A program made the translations under genes and the position numbers. Under the pieces are notes generated by a model. It was not told the DNA's origin. It ran no database searches and saw nothing but the letters and a program-made list of their open reading frames with translations. DNA of 15,326 nucleotides from an uncultured Victivallales bacterium (GTDB lineage Bacteria > Verrucomicrobiota > Lentisphaeria > Oligosphaerales > JAFGRS01), in assembly GCA_903834675.1 (NCBI GenBank), contig CAILKC010000369.1, positions 1 through 15,326 on the forward strand, given 5' to 3'. The first letter of the stretch is position 1. Every line of letters starts with the position of its first letter. Below are positions 7,075 to 14,714 of this stretch, in pieces.

Positions 7075-8463
7075 ATGGTCATGGCGGGTGACACCACACG
7101 AGTAAAGCAGGTTGAGACCGTTCGGCAAGACGTCACGAGCGAGGACGACGCGTTCCAGTTTCTCAAGAAACATGTCGCGTCGATCAAGACAACGGTTGGC
7201 CAATCCGAGGCATGGAGTCTGCCCGGAGCCGCAGATTTCGACCCTAAGACTCTCGAGAAGCAGATCAAGGCCAGTAGCCCCGGCGACCGGCGCAAGAAGG
7301 CTCGTGAGATCAAGGCGTACGTGGCGCGACTGCGGACCATGCAGGAGGTGCTCGGGAAACTGCAGGGCAAAGACCTGAAGACCGACTTGGACGCCGTGCT
7401 CAGCGAACTTGAGGCGGAGAAGGCAAAGGCGGATGAGTTGTTCGATACGAACCTCAAGACGGTGCTGCACGAGCAGCGAAAGCTTGAGGAAACCGTTCGT
7501 GGACTCCAGCTTTTCTTTGCCGAAACGATGATTGATAACCCAAGCGCGACGCGCTGCATCACCATTGCTAACGCGAACTCCGAGGAGGCTGCTGAGAATT
7601 TCGAGGCACTGGGCAGCGTACTGAAGAGGATGGCTGACTCGGCACAGCTTGAGGAGTTGTATGACTTGGCGGTCTTGCCACACGAGTTCTACGGCCGCGG
7701 GCAGATCAGCGACTTGGGCAAGTTCGCGCGGGCACGGAACCTGATGGCTATTGGGGAAGCCCCCGAGAACTTGCTGAGCCCGGCCAACGTGGATAAGTAT
7801 CATGATCTGGCCGACAACGAAACCCCCTTCCGCCACGTGACGCTGGTGGCGAATCGGTGCATTGTGCGGCGCGCCTCCCACTGGGATACGGACGGCGACG
7901 TTACCTGTAGTCCCGTATTTGCCTTTGCCGGAAAGGCATTCCAGCTCGACAAAGGCGCAGATACGTCTGTAGGCACCGTTCTTTGCCAGCAGAAGTTCCC
8001 CATGGCTGGCACCTTTGTTGACTGGGAGACCAAGATTGATTTCTATGAGAAGATGACAGATACGCCCGTGATCTACGGAGTGACATCGACCCGTAACGTT
8101 CTGCATTTCGACAATGCGCAGACGATGGCGGGTCGTGGCGTTGACAACCAGTACCAGAACCAACGGGTTTTGCTCTTTCTGAAGAAGGTCATCACCTACT
8201 TCCTGAGGAAGAAACGCTTCTCTCCAGTGGCTGAGCAGCGTGATATAGCCCGTGACCTGGAGATGTATCTACAGCAACTTGCGGGGGTAGACTCGGACAA
8301 GATGATCCGTGCCGTTGAAGTGCAGATGCGGCAGAAAACAGATGCTCAAGAGATCTTGGGTGAGGTGCCTTACACGTTGGTGGTCACATTCAAGGATGCG
8401 ATCGCGAGTTTCGATGTGGAGATCAAGAAAGGAAAGGAGGGTAAGCTTACCGAGGTAGCCTAG
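7075..8463 (+). CDS. tssC: TssC-like T6SS large sheath protein (462 aa)
   Basis: Large sheath subunit (TssC/VipB family), partner of TssB and the usual ClpV substrate through its N-terminus. A first helical part (residues about 1-135, with an amphipathic segment around 26-40) is followed by LEETVRGLQLFF (137-148) and a beta strand ending in ITIANANSEEAAENFE. These match the family's LE.sWRGL..L and following strand. The C-terminal part (about 360-462) has the sheath-core pattern: a helix with RDIARDLEMYLQQL, then beta strands EVQMRQKT and YTLVVTFKD that form the handshake fold. The usual EYGTPGGEPYGALIGDYEF-type motif and the CFRESED-type segment are not recognisable, so it is a distant member. 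AGGAAAAGGGG (7064-7074) precedes ATG 7075; ATG 7081, two codons in, is an alternative start. Sixty-five bases separate it from tssB. Confidence 0.78.
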   Translation: MVMAGDTTRVKQVETVRQDVTSEDDAFQFLKKHVASIKTTVGQSEAWSLPGAADFDPKTLEKQIKASSPGDRRKKAREIKAYVARLRTMQEVLGKLQGKDLKTDLDAVLSELEAEKAKADELFDTNLKTVLHEQRKLEETVRGLQLFFAETMIDNPSATRCITIANANSEEAAENFEALGSVLKRMADSAQLEELYDLAVLPHEFYGRGQISDLGKFARARNLMAIGEAPENLLSPANVDKYHDLADNETPFRHVTLVANRCIVRRASHWDTDGDVTCSPVFAFAGKAFQLDKGADTSVGTVLCQQKFPMAGTFVDWETKIDFYEKMTDTPVIYGVTSTRNVLHFDNAQTMAGRGVDNQYQNQRVLLFLKKVITYFLRKKRFSPVAEQRDIARDLEMYLQQLAGVDSDKMIRAVEVQMRQKTDAQEILGEVPYTLVVTFKDAIASFDVEIKKGKEGKLTEVA

Positions 8464-8607
8464 GGCCTGGACGCCTGACGTCACGCGACCGTGAGTTTTC
8501 CGCACGGGGCTATTGAGACCGAGATGGCGCCCATGGTCGACCAGGGATGACGGGTCCGCAAGCGTACAAGTGGAAGTGGTCATTCACAACGAGAAGGTTT
8601 CACGAGC

Positions 8608-9051
8608 ATGGCTACGAAAGACACCTTGTTCACAGTGAAGATTGACGGCAAGGAGGTCGCGGACGTCCACGATGTGGATCTCCGACTGAGCCTGTCGGGA
8701 GGGCTGACGAACCGGGTTCCGGACGCCCTCTACGTCACGATCAGCCGCGATGCCGGCGAGGATAGTTGCCTCGCCGCGTTCCGCAACATCACTCAGGGCG
8801 GCAAGAACGCTGAGAAGTCGGGTGCAAAACGCATCGTGAAGAGCGAGGTCCAGTTCCGCGACCAACACTTCGCCGACCATTTCAAGCTGACCATGAATGA
8901 GTCTTTCGTCTCACAGTGGAGCCTCAACGAAGGGGCCGGAGGCTCTGTGCCCGGGGGGTCCACCAAGGTCATCGAACAGTTCCAGATCAATGCGAGTGAG
9001 TGGGATATCAGCGGGCAGGTCAAATTCCCCAAGATACCCAACTTCAAGTGA
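8608..9051 (+). CDS. hcp: Hcp/TssD-like tail-tube protein, copy 1 (147 aa)
   Basis: A small beta-rich protein of the size of Hcp, which forms hexameric rings that stack into the inner tube and can carry effectors in the lumen. It starts with LFTVKIDGKEVADVHDVDLRLS, the opening strand pattern of the family. Near the end, KLTMNESFVSQWSL (93-106), a Gly-rich turn and VIEQFQINASEWDI match the Hcp C-terminal pattern (KItLe.a.v.sws....GG...E...lnFskie). No signal peptide is seen, as expected. ATG 8608 has AGAAGG at 8592-8597. It lies 144 bases after tssC; that spacer holds only weak small inverted repeats (for example CCGTG/CACGG, 8489-8507). The tube assignment is supported by pattern and synteny rather than strong identity. 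Confidence 0.7.
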   Translation: MATKDTLFTVKIDGKEVADVHDVDLRLSLSGGLTNRVPDALYVTISRDAGEDSCLAAFRNITQGGKNAEKSGAKRIVKSEVQFRDQHFADHFKLTMNESFVSQWSLNEGAGGSVPGGSTKVIEQFQINASEWDISGQVKFPKIPNFK

Positions 9052-9138
9052 GGTCGTGTCGTGTTCTGATGGGACGGCCCTGTGGGCATTGTTCCCCGTC
9101 GATTCCGGTGCCGAGGTGAACTGAGGAGTGACAAGACC

Positions 9139-9618
9139 ATGGCATTCGTGAAACTGAACAACAAGGATCTCGGGATCTGCACGCTTGAAGGGCCCATGAT
9201 TGCCGCCCGCAGCAACGATCTCGGGATCTGGTGTGGTTCCCCCGCCGGGATGCAGTTCCGTGTGTCGCGCCGCGTCCGGGACACGGAGCATCCGCAGCCT
9301 GACAAGCCGACCCCCCTGCCACTCCTAGACCTGACGCGCGACTCCATTCACTGGGACTGTCGCAAGCAGGCCGAAGGGGAGTGGAAGGAGGGAGAGATCA
9401 AGATCGTTGCGGACGAGATGGATCCCAAGTCCCCAGTGCTCTACCTGCTCAAGATCAAGCGGTTCTACATCGGGGGCTGGGAGTTGCGTTGTGATGGTGC
9501 GACCCGGGACGAGGTGATAGACATCACAGCCTGGAAACTCAACATGCAGGCGCAGTTTGGCTCGGACAAGCAGCAGGAGGAGTTCAATCCGGTGTCTGAC
9601 AGCGTGGCCATGAGTTGA
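9139..9618 (+). CDS. Hcp/TssD-like tail-tube protein, copy 2, divergent (159 aa)
   Basis: A second small beta-rich protein in tandem with copy 1. ATG 9139 is preferred, with GAGGAG at 9123-9128, over an earlier in-frame start at 9082 whose Arg-rich extension looks non-coding. LYLLKIKRFYIGGWEL (101-116), then a turn, then EVIDITAWKLNMQAQF reproduces the strand-turn-strand end of Hcp and aligns with KLTMNESFVSQWSL of copy 1, although overall identity between the two is low. It contains more charged residues, three Trp and a Pro-rich loop (about 48-60), features not typical of Hcp. It could be a second tube ring, a tube-VgrG adaptor, or an evolved Hcp that carries cargo. Position in the tube gene slot supports a structural role. 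Confidence 0.55.
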   Translation: MAFVKLNNKDLGICTLEGPMIAARSNDLGIWCGSPAGMQFRVSRRVRDTEHPQPDKPTPLPLLDLTRDSIHWDCRKQAEGEWKEGEIKIVADEMDPKSPVLYLLKIKRFYIGGWELRCDGATRDEVIDITAWKLNMQAQFGSDKQQEEFNPVSDSVAMS

Positions 9619-9777
9619 AGCGCGAGGTTCCGGCGGTACGCGCCACGTCGGTCCTTATCGAGTATCCTGGGCCCTCTCTGCGTGCCCATGTGGGTTTGGT
9701 GTGGGTCGGTTGACTGCCAGTGAGCGTGGCGGCGTGGTGTTTCGGCCTGGCTCTTTAGCCCGATGTGGTGTCATGTT

Positions 9778-9802
9778 CTTGCGTGTAGGGCCAGCACGCA
9801 AG
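9778..9802 (+). other. 8-bp perfect hairpin, overlapping an alternative hairpin
   Basis: CTTGCGTG (9778-9785) and CACGCAAG (9795-9802) are perfect reverse complements around a 9-base loop. The second arm can instead pair with the following bases (CACGC/GCGTG, 9795-9799 and 9802-9806), so two mutually exclusive stems exist. No T-run follows, so this is not a standard terminator. Confidence 0.45.
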
Positions 9803-9917
9803 CGTGCGCTCCAGACCTCTGGAAGTTGCGTGCGGGGACTCGCAAGTTGAACGCCGGTCGGGGCCGGCTATAGGTTGTGTTTCGCGCCGATTGCCAGCCT
9901 TGCATCGCGCAAGTGAT

Positions 9918-9946
9918 CGCCGGTACAAGGGCCGAAACGACCGGCG
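9918..9946 (+). terminator. Possible weak terminator or leader hairpin before vgrG
   Basis: CGCCGGT (9918-9924) and ACCGGCG (9940-9946) form a perfect 7-bp GC-rich stem with a 15-base loop, followed by only a short TTT. The large loop and poor T-tract make intrinsic termination uncertain. It could reduce transcription from the abundant tube genes into vgrG. Confidence 0.25.
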
Positions 9947-10072
9947 TTTGGCTTGCGTCAATTCCTGGGGTTTGGCGGTCAAGTCCTCCAGAGGCGGCCT
10001 TTTCCTTCCTGGCGAAACGGTGTAAGGGCCGACCTTTTCTGGGCGGCACAACGGCAAGGGGTTCTGATTTCG

Positions 10073-11839
10073 ATGCCAGTGCCTTTCGACATCACCCTTG
10101 GCGGCAGTCCCGTAGAACACATCGAGCGCCTGTGCCTGTCGGAGGCTGCGTTTGAGCATGCCGAGTGTCGGCTGCGGATACCCGTTTCGCCGTCAGAGTA
10201 CAACTGGCTCAAGACGCTCAAGCAGCAGATCGGGGTGGCCCTGGTAGTGAAAGACGGCCAAGGCAAGATGGTGTTTTCAGGCCTGATCACCAGCCTGTCG
10301 TTCATGGACATCTATGTGGAGGCGGTTGCCCACTCAAACTCGTGGAAGCTCGACCAAGTGGTGCGCACGCGCACGTATTTGAACATGTCCTGTGCAGCTA
10401 TCGTAAAGCAGGTGTTCGCGGATCATGGCGTACAGGTTGAGCAAGCGGGCAACCTGCCTGCGGGCGTCTTCGTATCCAAGACGCAGTACAATGAAACGGA
10501 CTACCATTTTGCGCTTCGACTGGCCACCAGTCATGGCATCACCATCTTTAACGTCGCGGACAAAACGATCCTCGCAGTGCCACCCTACTCGGGGAATTCG
10601 GGGACGATCCGGGTTGAGCAGATCGACCACTCCCGGGTCGAGATATCCGCTCGCCTGTGTCCGTTTGCGCGCGCCCACCAATCGCACAACTATCTTGTAC
10701 AGCGTGACCACACCACGAAGATCACTGCGGAGCCCCAACCTCCCAATCAAGACGTCCATGAAGCGGCGCTTGATGCCAGTAAGCGATTGGGGGGGCAGGC
10801 CTCTTTGAGCTACGGCCTGGAGTTCAGACAGAAGGGCCAACTTGAGGACTACAGCAAAGCGGTCGCGGAGTACCGCATCGCCCAGATGGTGACGGTGGCG
10901 GCGTATGTCACCGAGGCGGCGCTTGGGGTGTCGATGCTGGCGAGTTTCGATGAGAAGAGCGCCGCGGTGGGCGACAGGGCTCCGATCCTCAAAGGTAAGT
11001 ATGTGGTCAGTCGGCGTGGGTTGGACTACGGCGTGGGTGACGGCACCGCGACGAACCGCTTGTGGATGAACAACGCTGCCTATCGTTTGCCGCCCCCCGC
11101 AGTCAGCCTGTCATTCGATCTGACCACCCTGGAGAATGCCCTCGTGGAGTCCGTGGACGATGACAAGGCTCTGGGACGCGTCAAAGTCCAGTTGCCGTGG
11201 CAGAAGAAGAACGAGGCCATCTATGCCCGCGTTCCGCACCGCACCGGGGGCGCCGACCATGGGCATCTGGTTCTGCCTCACAAGGGCGACGAGGTGCTCG
11301 TGGCCTTCGAGCAGGGCGATCCGGACAAACCGGTTGTTGTGGGTGCCGCCTACCACGAGGAAGCGAAGCCGCAGGCGTATCAGCAACCTGAGAAGGAGTG
11401 GTTCTTGGGGTATACGAAAGACGGTACGCTCATCAAGATAGACGACCGCGACGGGAAACAGATGAACATTCTTCTCTGTGTCGGCGATCAAACGGGGGCT
11501 TCGCCAACGGCCCAGATCAAGATCGACAAGGCGAACAAGGATATTCTCATTAAGTCGGATAATACGGTGCATGTCATGGCGGCGAAGCAGGTCTTTGTGG
11601 AAGGGACGAACCTCGTCGATATCAAGTCCGCCAAAGAAGTCGTGGTGACGGGAACCCAGAAGGTGGATATCAAGTCTTCGCAGGAAGTAAGCGTGACCGG
11701 CACGCAGGCTGTGAAGATCGCGTCTAGCACCAAGGTTGAGATCAACGGTGGAGCTTTGCTGGAACTCAAGGCGGTTCAGGTCAAGATCGACGCCCAGGCA
11801 CAGATGCAGTTGCAGGCACCCATGATCCTGATCAACTGA
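10073..11839 (+). CDS. vgrG: VgrG/TssI spike protein (588 aa)
   Basis: The trimeric tip of the T6SS tube, homologous to phage gp27/gp5. ATG 10073 follows AAGGGG (10056-10061); the open frame continues back to 9953 but that part looks non-coding. Domains: a gp27/Phage_GPD-like part (about 1-345, starting PVPFDITLGGSPVEHIERL), then a gp5 OB-fold with LGRVKVQLPWQ and the hallmark GDEVLVAFEQGDPDKPVVVG (405-424), then a C-terminal beta-helical needle. From residue 498 to 577 the needle consists of five 16-residue units such as LVDIKSAKEVVVTGTQ and KVDIKSSQEVSVTGTQ. The protein ends QAPMILIN straight after the needle, with no effector extension, so cargo would bind through a separate PAAR or Rhs protein. 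The tssF start lies 16 bases after the stop codon, so co-translation is likely. Confidence 0.95.
   Translation: MPVPFDITLGGSPVEHIERLCLSEAAFEHAECRLRIPVSPSEYNWLKTLKQQIGVALVVKDGQGKMVFSGLITSLSFMDIYVEAVAHSNSWKLDQVVRTRTYLNMSCAAIVKQVFADHGVQVEQAGNLPAGVFVSKTQYNETDYHFALRLATSHGITIFNVADKTILAVPPYSGNSGTIRVEQIDHSRVEISARLCPFARAHQSHNYLVQRDHTTKITAEPQPPNQDVHEAALDASKRLGGQASLSYGLEFRQKGQLEDYSKAVAEYRIAQMVTVAAYVTEAALGVSMLASFDEKSAAVGDRAPILKGKYVVSRRGLDYGVGDGTATNRLWMNNAAYRLPPPAVSLSFDLTTLENALVESVDDDKALGRVKVQLPWQKKNEAIYARVPHRTGGADHGHLVLPHKGDEVLVAFEQGDPDKPVVVGAAYHEEAKPQAYQQPEKEWFLGYTKDGTLIKIDDRDGKQMNILLCVGDQTGASPTAQIKIDKANKDILIKSDNTVHVMAAKQVFVEGTNLVDIKSAKEVVVTGTQKVDIKSSQEVSVTGTQAVKIASSTKVEINGGALLELKAVQVKIDAQAQMQLQAPMILIN
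11564..11803 (+). repeat. 48-bp (16-residue) coding repeats of the VgrG needle
   Basis: Five consecutive 48-base units start at 11564, 11612, 11660, 11708 and 11756. Units two and three are the most alike at protein level (VDIKSxxEVxVTGTQ) but differ at many third codon positions, so they are old protein repeats, not recent DNA duplications. Each unit corresponds to one rung set of the trimeric beta-helix in gp5-type needles. Confidence 0.7.
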
Positions 11840-11855
11840 GGGAGGGGGGTGTCTC

Positions 11856-13610
11856 GTGTCTGATGCGCAGGTACAGAGGTTTGTCTCAGAGCTTTACCAG
11901 AGGCTGCAAGTCCCCGAACCTGGCGGGGCACAGTCTCAGAGTCTGTATGAATGGTTACGGCAGAAGATTCATGAGGAAGAGGGGCGCTACTACCAAGAGA
12001 GGATTGAGAGTCGGCTTGACGCCGAGCTAAGGAATTACTTTCGAACGGTGCTGTTCCCCTTCTCGAACCGCATGGAGACTGACGAGGTCGAGAGGAGTCT
12101 GGTCTCCCAGTGGGTTGCCCAGGCCTTGGGATTCGCCGAGTTCCCTCCACCTTGGTCCTTCGTGGCACAAGTCTCGAAGCGAGTGCATTCGCCTGAGCGT
12201 CTGAGTTTTTTTGCTGGCGAAGACGCCCACTTCGAGATAGGATCGACGAGCACAGGCGAGCCAGTCCGGGTTTCGCCGCGTGTCGCCGAGTGTGTGATCT
12301 TGCCGCTGAGCGAGGAGGCTGGGAATGGTCGCGGCGTCGAAACGCGCCACGTACGCTCCGATGTGCTCCAACTCGGTCTGGCGCTCGGCGTGTCGCCAGC
12401 CTCGTTAGCGGAGGGTGGTGCAGGAGGCTCTGGCCCGCCTTTGCTGCTGTATATCAACCCGGACGCGACGCATATACGGGACTTCGCCAAGTATGTCGAT
12501 CGTCTGAGGGTGGGGCGGTGGTACCCAGGCCGACATGTCGACCTCGCTGCGCGCGTCTCGTACCGCGTCCGCTCACCCAACACCTTTCTCTCGGTTCACG
12601 GCCAGCAAGGAGAGGATCCTGCTTGGCAGAACTTGGTTGACTGGCGGCGCCTCTCACAGTTCTCTCGCGATGTTTTCAGCCAGCGTTTCATTGAGGTCCC
12701 CTATGAGATTTGGAGTCGCCTTGAGAAACACGGGGATTTCTATTGGGTGACTATCGATGTTGGGGATGGGGCAGACAGCATCGCGGCCATGCTGAGCGAG
12801 GGTTTGGAGCTCAACTGTGCGGTTTTCTGGAACGTTCAGTATTTCCGCCGCGACAGCGGTTTGGCGCAAGGCACGTTGCTCCAAAAAGACGCGAACACGG
12901 TCGTGGTACGGCGTCTCACGAATCTACGGGACATGGGCCGCCTGCCTCTGGTCTTGTCCGTCTTTGACTCCGACTCAAAAGTGTGTTTCTACAATCGGCG
13001 GTATAGCCTGGGGAGTGACCCGCAGTTGACGTTCACCGTGAGCCCTCCGGGAGACCTGGCACGGGACATGGCTGAGCTACATTTTGGCTGCGACATCAAA
13101 GCAAACCGCATCAGCTATGAGTTCCTGCTGCATCTGGGCGAGGACTACTTCACCTCCGCAGACCCTGCATTTGCGAAGACGCGCATATATCACTGCGCGG
13201 GGACTCGTCTGGCCGATGACGCCTGTCAGTTCCATCCCATCACGTCTGCCGAGCAGCCGACCCCCTTCGAGGGACTAAGACAGCAGGTGGGGACCGCTGT
13301 TTTCGACGAACTGCTTCACTACGTGCAACGTCCCGTGTGTAGCCGTACTGATATGGAGCGGCTGATCCGCCGGAATCCAGTGCGGGAGCTGCGCGAGATG
13401 ATCCTGCCATGCCCCATGAGATTTGACGCGGAGTACGGCCGTGAGGCGGGTGCGTTGGTGCCGCTGATACGGATTACCTGCGACGTCGCAGCCCGGGAAA
13501 ATTCAGCCGCACAGAAGCTGGCCGAGTTCTACCGCGAGTGGCTTGAGGGCTTCATCCAAGACCGTGCGGCAACGGGATACCAGGTCCGCATCCGCTTCAA
13601 CGCAGTGTGA
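11856..13610 (+). CDS. tssF: TssF-like T6SS baseplate protein (584 aa)
   Basis: Baseplate wedge component (TssF/VasA family, PF05947). It forms the TssF2-TssG wedge with TssG and connects the spike and sheath. Length 584 matches the usual 580-630. An N-terminal helical part is followed by beta-rich domains. LNCAVFWNVQYFRRD (from residue 319) is equivalent to the family's conserved LNCFPVvNLF segment. The C-terminal region with PTPFEGLRQQVG is less conserved. GTG 11856 is the start, behind GGAGGGGGG (11841-11849). It follows vgrG by 16 bases and precedes tssG by 13, consistent with one operon. The protein is divergent, and the paired TssG downstream raises confidence. Confidence 0.78.
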   Translation: MSDAQVQRFVSELYQRLQVPEPGGAQSQSLYEWLRQKIHEEEGRYYQERIESRLDAELRNYFRTVLFPFSNRMETDEVERSLVSQWVAQALGFAEFPPPWSFVAQVSKRVHSPERLSFFAGEDAHFEIGSTSTGEPVRVSPRVAECVILPLSEEAGNGRGVETRHVRSDVLQLGLALGVSPASLAEGGAGGSGPPLLLYINPDATHIRDFAKYVDRLRVGRWYPGRHVDLAARVSYRVRSPNTFLSVHGQQGEDPAWQNLVDWRRLSQFSRDVFSQRFIEVPYEIWSRLEKHGDFYWVTIDVGDGADSIAAMLSEGLELNCAVFWNVQYFRRDSGLAQGTLLQKDANTVVVRRLTNLRDMGRLPLVLSVFDSDSKVCFYNRRYSLGSDPQLTFTVSPPGDLARDMAELHFGCDIKANRISYEFLLHLGEDYFTSADPAFAKTRIYHCAGTRLADDACQFHPITSAEQPTPFEGLRQQVGTAVFDELLHYVQRPVCSRTDMERLIRRNPVRELREMILPCPMRFDAEYGREAGALVPLIRITCDVAARENSAAQKLAEFYREWLEGFIQDRAATGYQVRIRFNAV

Positions 13611-13623
13611 GCAACCGGTTCCC

Positions 13624-14646
13624 ATGCAGACCCCACCCAGCAGGAATGGCGTAGAAGTATCCCGGGCCAGTCTGGAAGATTTGCTGACGCGAACGAACGG
13701 CCCCGACTCTCTCTGGGCGGTTCTTGACCTGCTCTGCCATGACGCCGCAGGGGAGGTGGATGCAGGCGCTACGGAAACGTGGCGACTTTGGGTGCTCTGC
13801 GCGGTGCGCCACTACCACGAGTCGATGCTTGCGGGGATTGTCAGTGGCGTCGTATCCGAGACGGCCGATACCCCCGTCAGGGTTATGCTCTTCCGGCACT
13901 ACCTTCCCTGGGCCGGCATGCCGCTGTTCGGAGATATGCCTCATGACCCTGCATGGGCGGATGTCTCCTACGGGGAGCGGGACTCATGGCTTCTGGGGGA
14001 TGCCCGATTGCGACGAGTAGCCGCCGCCATCGAGGATCTTCTCCTGTCGCGCTTCAGTTTCCGCCTCTGGAACTTGCGCAGGGATTTCAGGCGCTGGCGA
14101 ACCGACGAGATCTCGCCTGCCGATAGCCTCTGCCTGCTGACGGCATTGGGTGTCTGTGAGGAGGGGGACGCGCCTCCTCGAGGGTGGCGGCGACTGGCGG
14201 GCGCGCTCCTCCAGTATGTGGTCAGCGGACTGCCTCCCCAGATCACCCAAGCTCATCTGGCAGGTCTGCTTACCGAGTGGTTGCGCTGTGAGACGAAGGT
14301 ATTGGATGAAGACCGTAGCGAGCGTCTAGCCGAACCTGTGTGTTCGCGGTTGGGCCAGCGTTCCGCGACGCTTGGCCAGCACCTGATCTTGGGACGGCAG
14401 GTGAATCTGCGCTGGGGATGGCTCGTTTGGCTGCTTCCTGCTGACCAAGGTCAGTTGGCCGCCCTGGAAGGCGAGGGCTGGGTGGACTCGCCCAGGCAGC
14501 CCTCGCGCTGGCTAGGGAGGCTCGCCGCGGCCATGTTGCCGTTGCAGGTGAACTACCGCATCCTCATCGGGGTGGTCTCGACGGCTGGACCCTTAACGTC
14601 TGATCTTCTGGGAGAGGGAATCCTCGGGCAGATGCACGTGCACTGA
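13624..14646 (+). CDS. tssG: TssG-like T6SS baseplate protein (340 aa)
   Basis: Partner of TssF in the baseplate wedge (TssG/VasB family, PF06996). VRVMLFRHYLPWAGMPLFG (from residue 85) matches the family's v.v.FlGLtGpsGvLP.hYt. LLLSRFSFRLWNLRRDFRRW occupies the place of the ifnHRllslfyraW helix. LLTEWLRCETKVLDE...RLGQRSATLGQHLILGRQV (LGRQV at 256-260) matches the C-terminal dYF.vpv.v.....RLG....LG....lG.rvwDrq segment. The length agrees with the typical 330-360. ATG 13624 lies 13 bases after the tssF stop. No good Shine-Dalgarno site is seen, so translational coupling is likely; the frame also extends back into tssF. Leu- and Trp-rich composition near the C-terminus reflects packing, not membrane insertion. 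Confidence 0.78.
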   Translation: MQTPPSRNGVEVSRASLEDLLTRTNGPDSLWAVLDLLCHDAAGEVDAGATETWRLWVLCAVRHYHESMLAGIVSGVVSETADTPVRVMLFRHYLPWAGMPLFGDMPHDPAWADVSYGERDSWLLGDARLRRVAAAIEDLLLSRFSFRLWNLRRDFRRWRTDEISPADSLCLLTALGVCEEGDAPPRGWRRLAGALLQYVVSGLPPQITQAHLAGLLTEWLRCETKVLDEDRSERLAEPVCSRLGQRSATLGQHLILGRQVNLRWGWLVWLLPADQGQLAALEGEGWVDSPRQPSRWLGRLAAAMLPLQVNYRILIGVVSTAGPLTSDLLGEGILGQMHVH

Positions 14647-14714
14647 AGCGCAGTGGATACACCGTTTGCATGTCTGTCCCGGTTGCCGGGCGGACGCTGG
14701 CAGCAAGGATATGC

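Larger units (their letters stand above)
9619..10072. other. 454-base intergenic stretch between the second Hcp-like gene and vgrG
   Basis: I find no convincing gene here. The open frames on both strands have no start signal and Arg/Pro/Ser-rich products typical of GC-rich non-coding frames. The in-frame extension of vgrG up to 9953 also looks non-coding. The stretch contains at least two perfect inverted repeats (9778-9802 and 9918-9946). It could hold a terminator, a leader RNA or a separate vgrG promoter, but no clear promoter stands out. Confidence 0.5.

Noticed and set aside
6874..8163. 429-codon open frame on the minus strand
   Set aside because: It lies antisense to the tssC-like gene, has no start signal and no recognisable family; it is a codon-bias shadow.
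9953..10072. N-terminal extension of vgrG by 40 residues
   Set aside because: The extension is Arg/Trp-rich and unlike VgrG; ATG 10073 with the AAGGGG site starts exactly at family-like sequence.
11564..11803. Possible CRISPR-like or mobile repeat array
   Set aside because: The 48-base period is in frame and reflects beta-helix rungs of the VgrG needle; no spacers.
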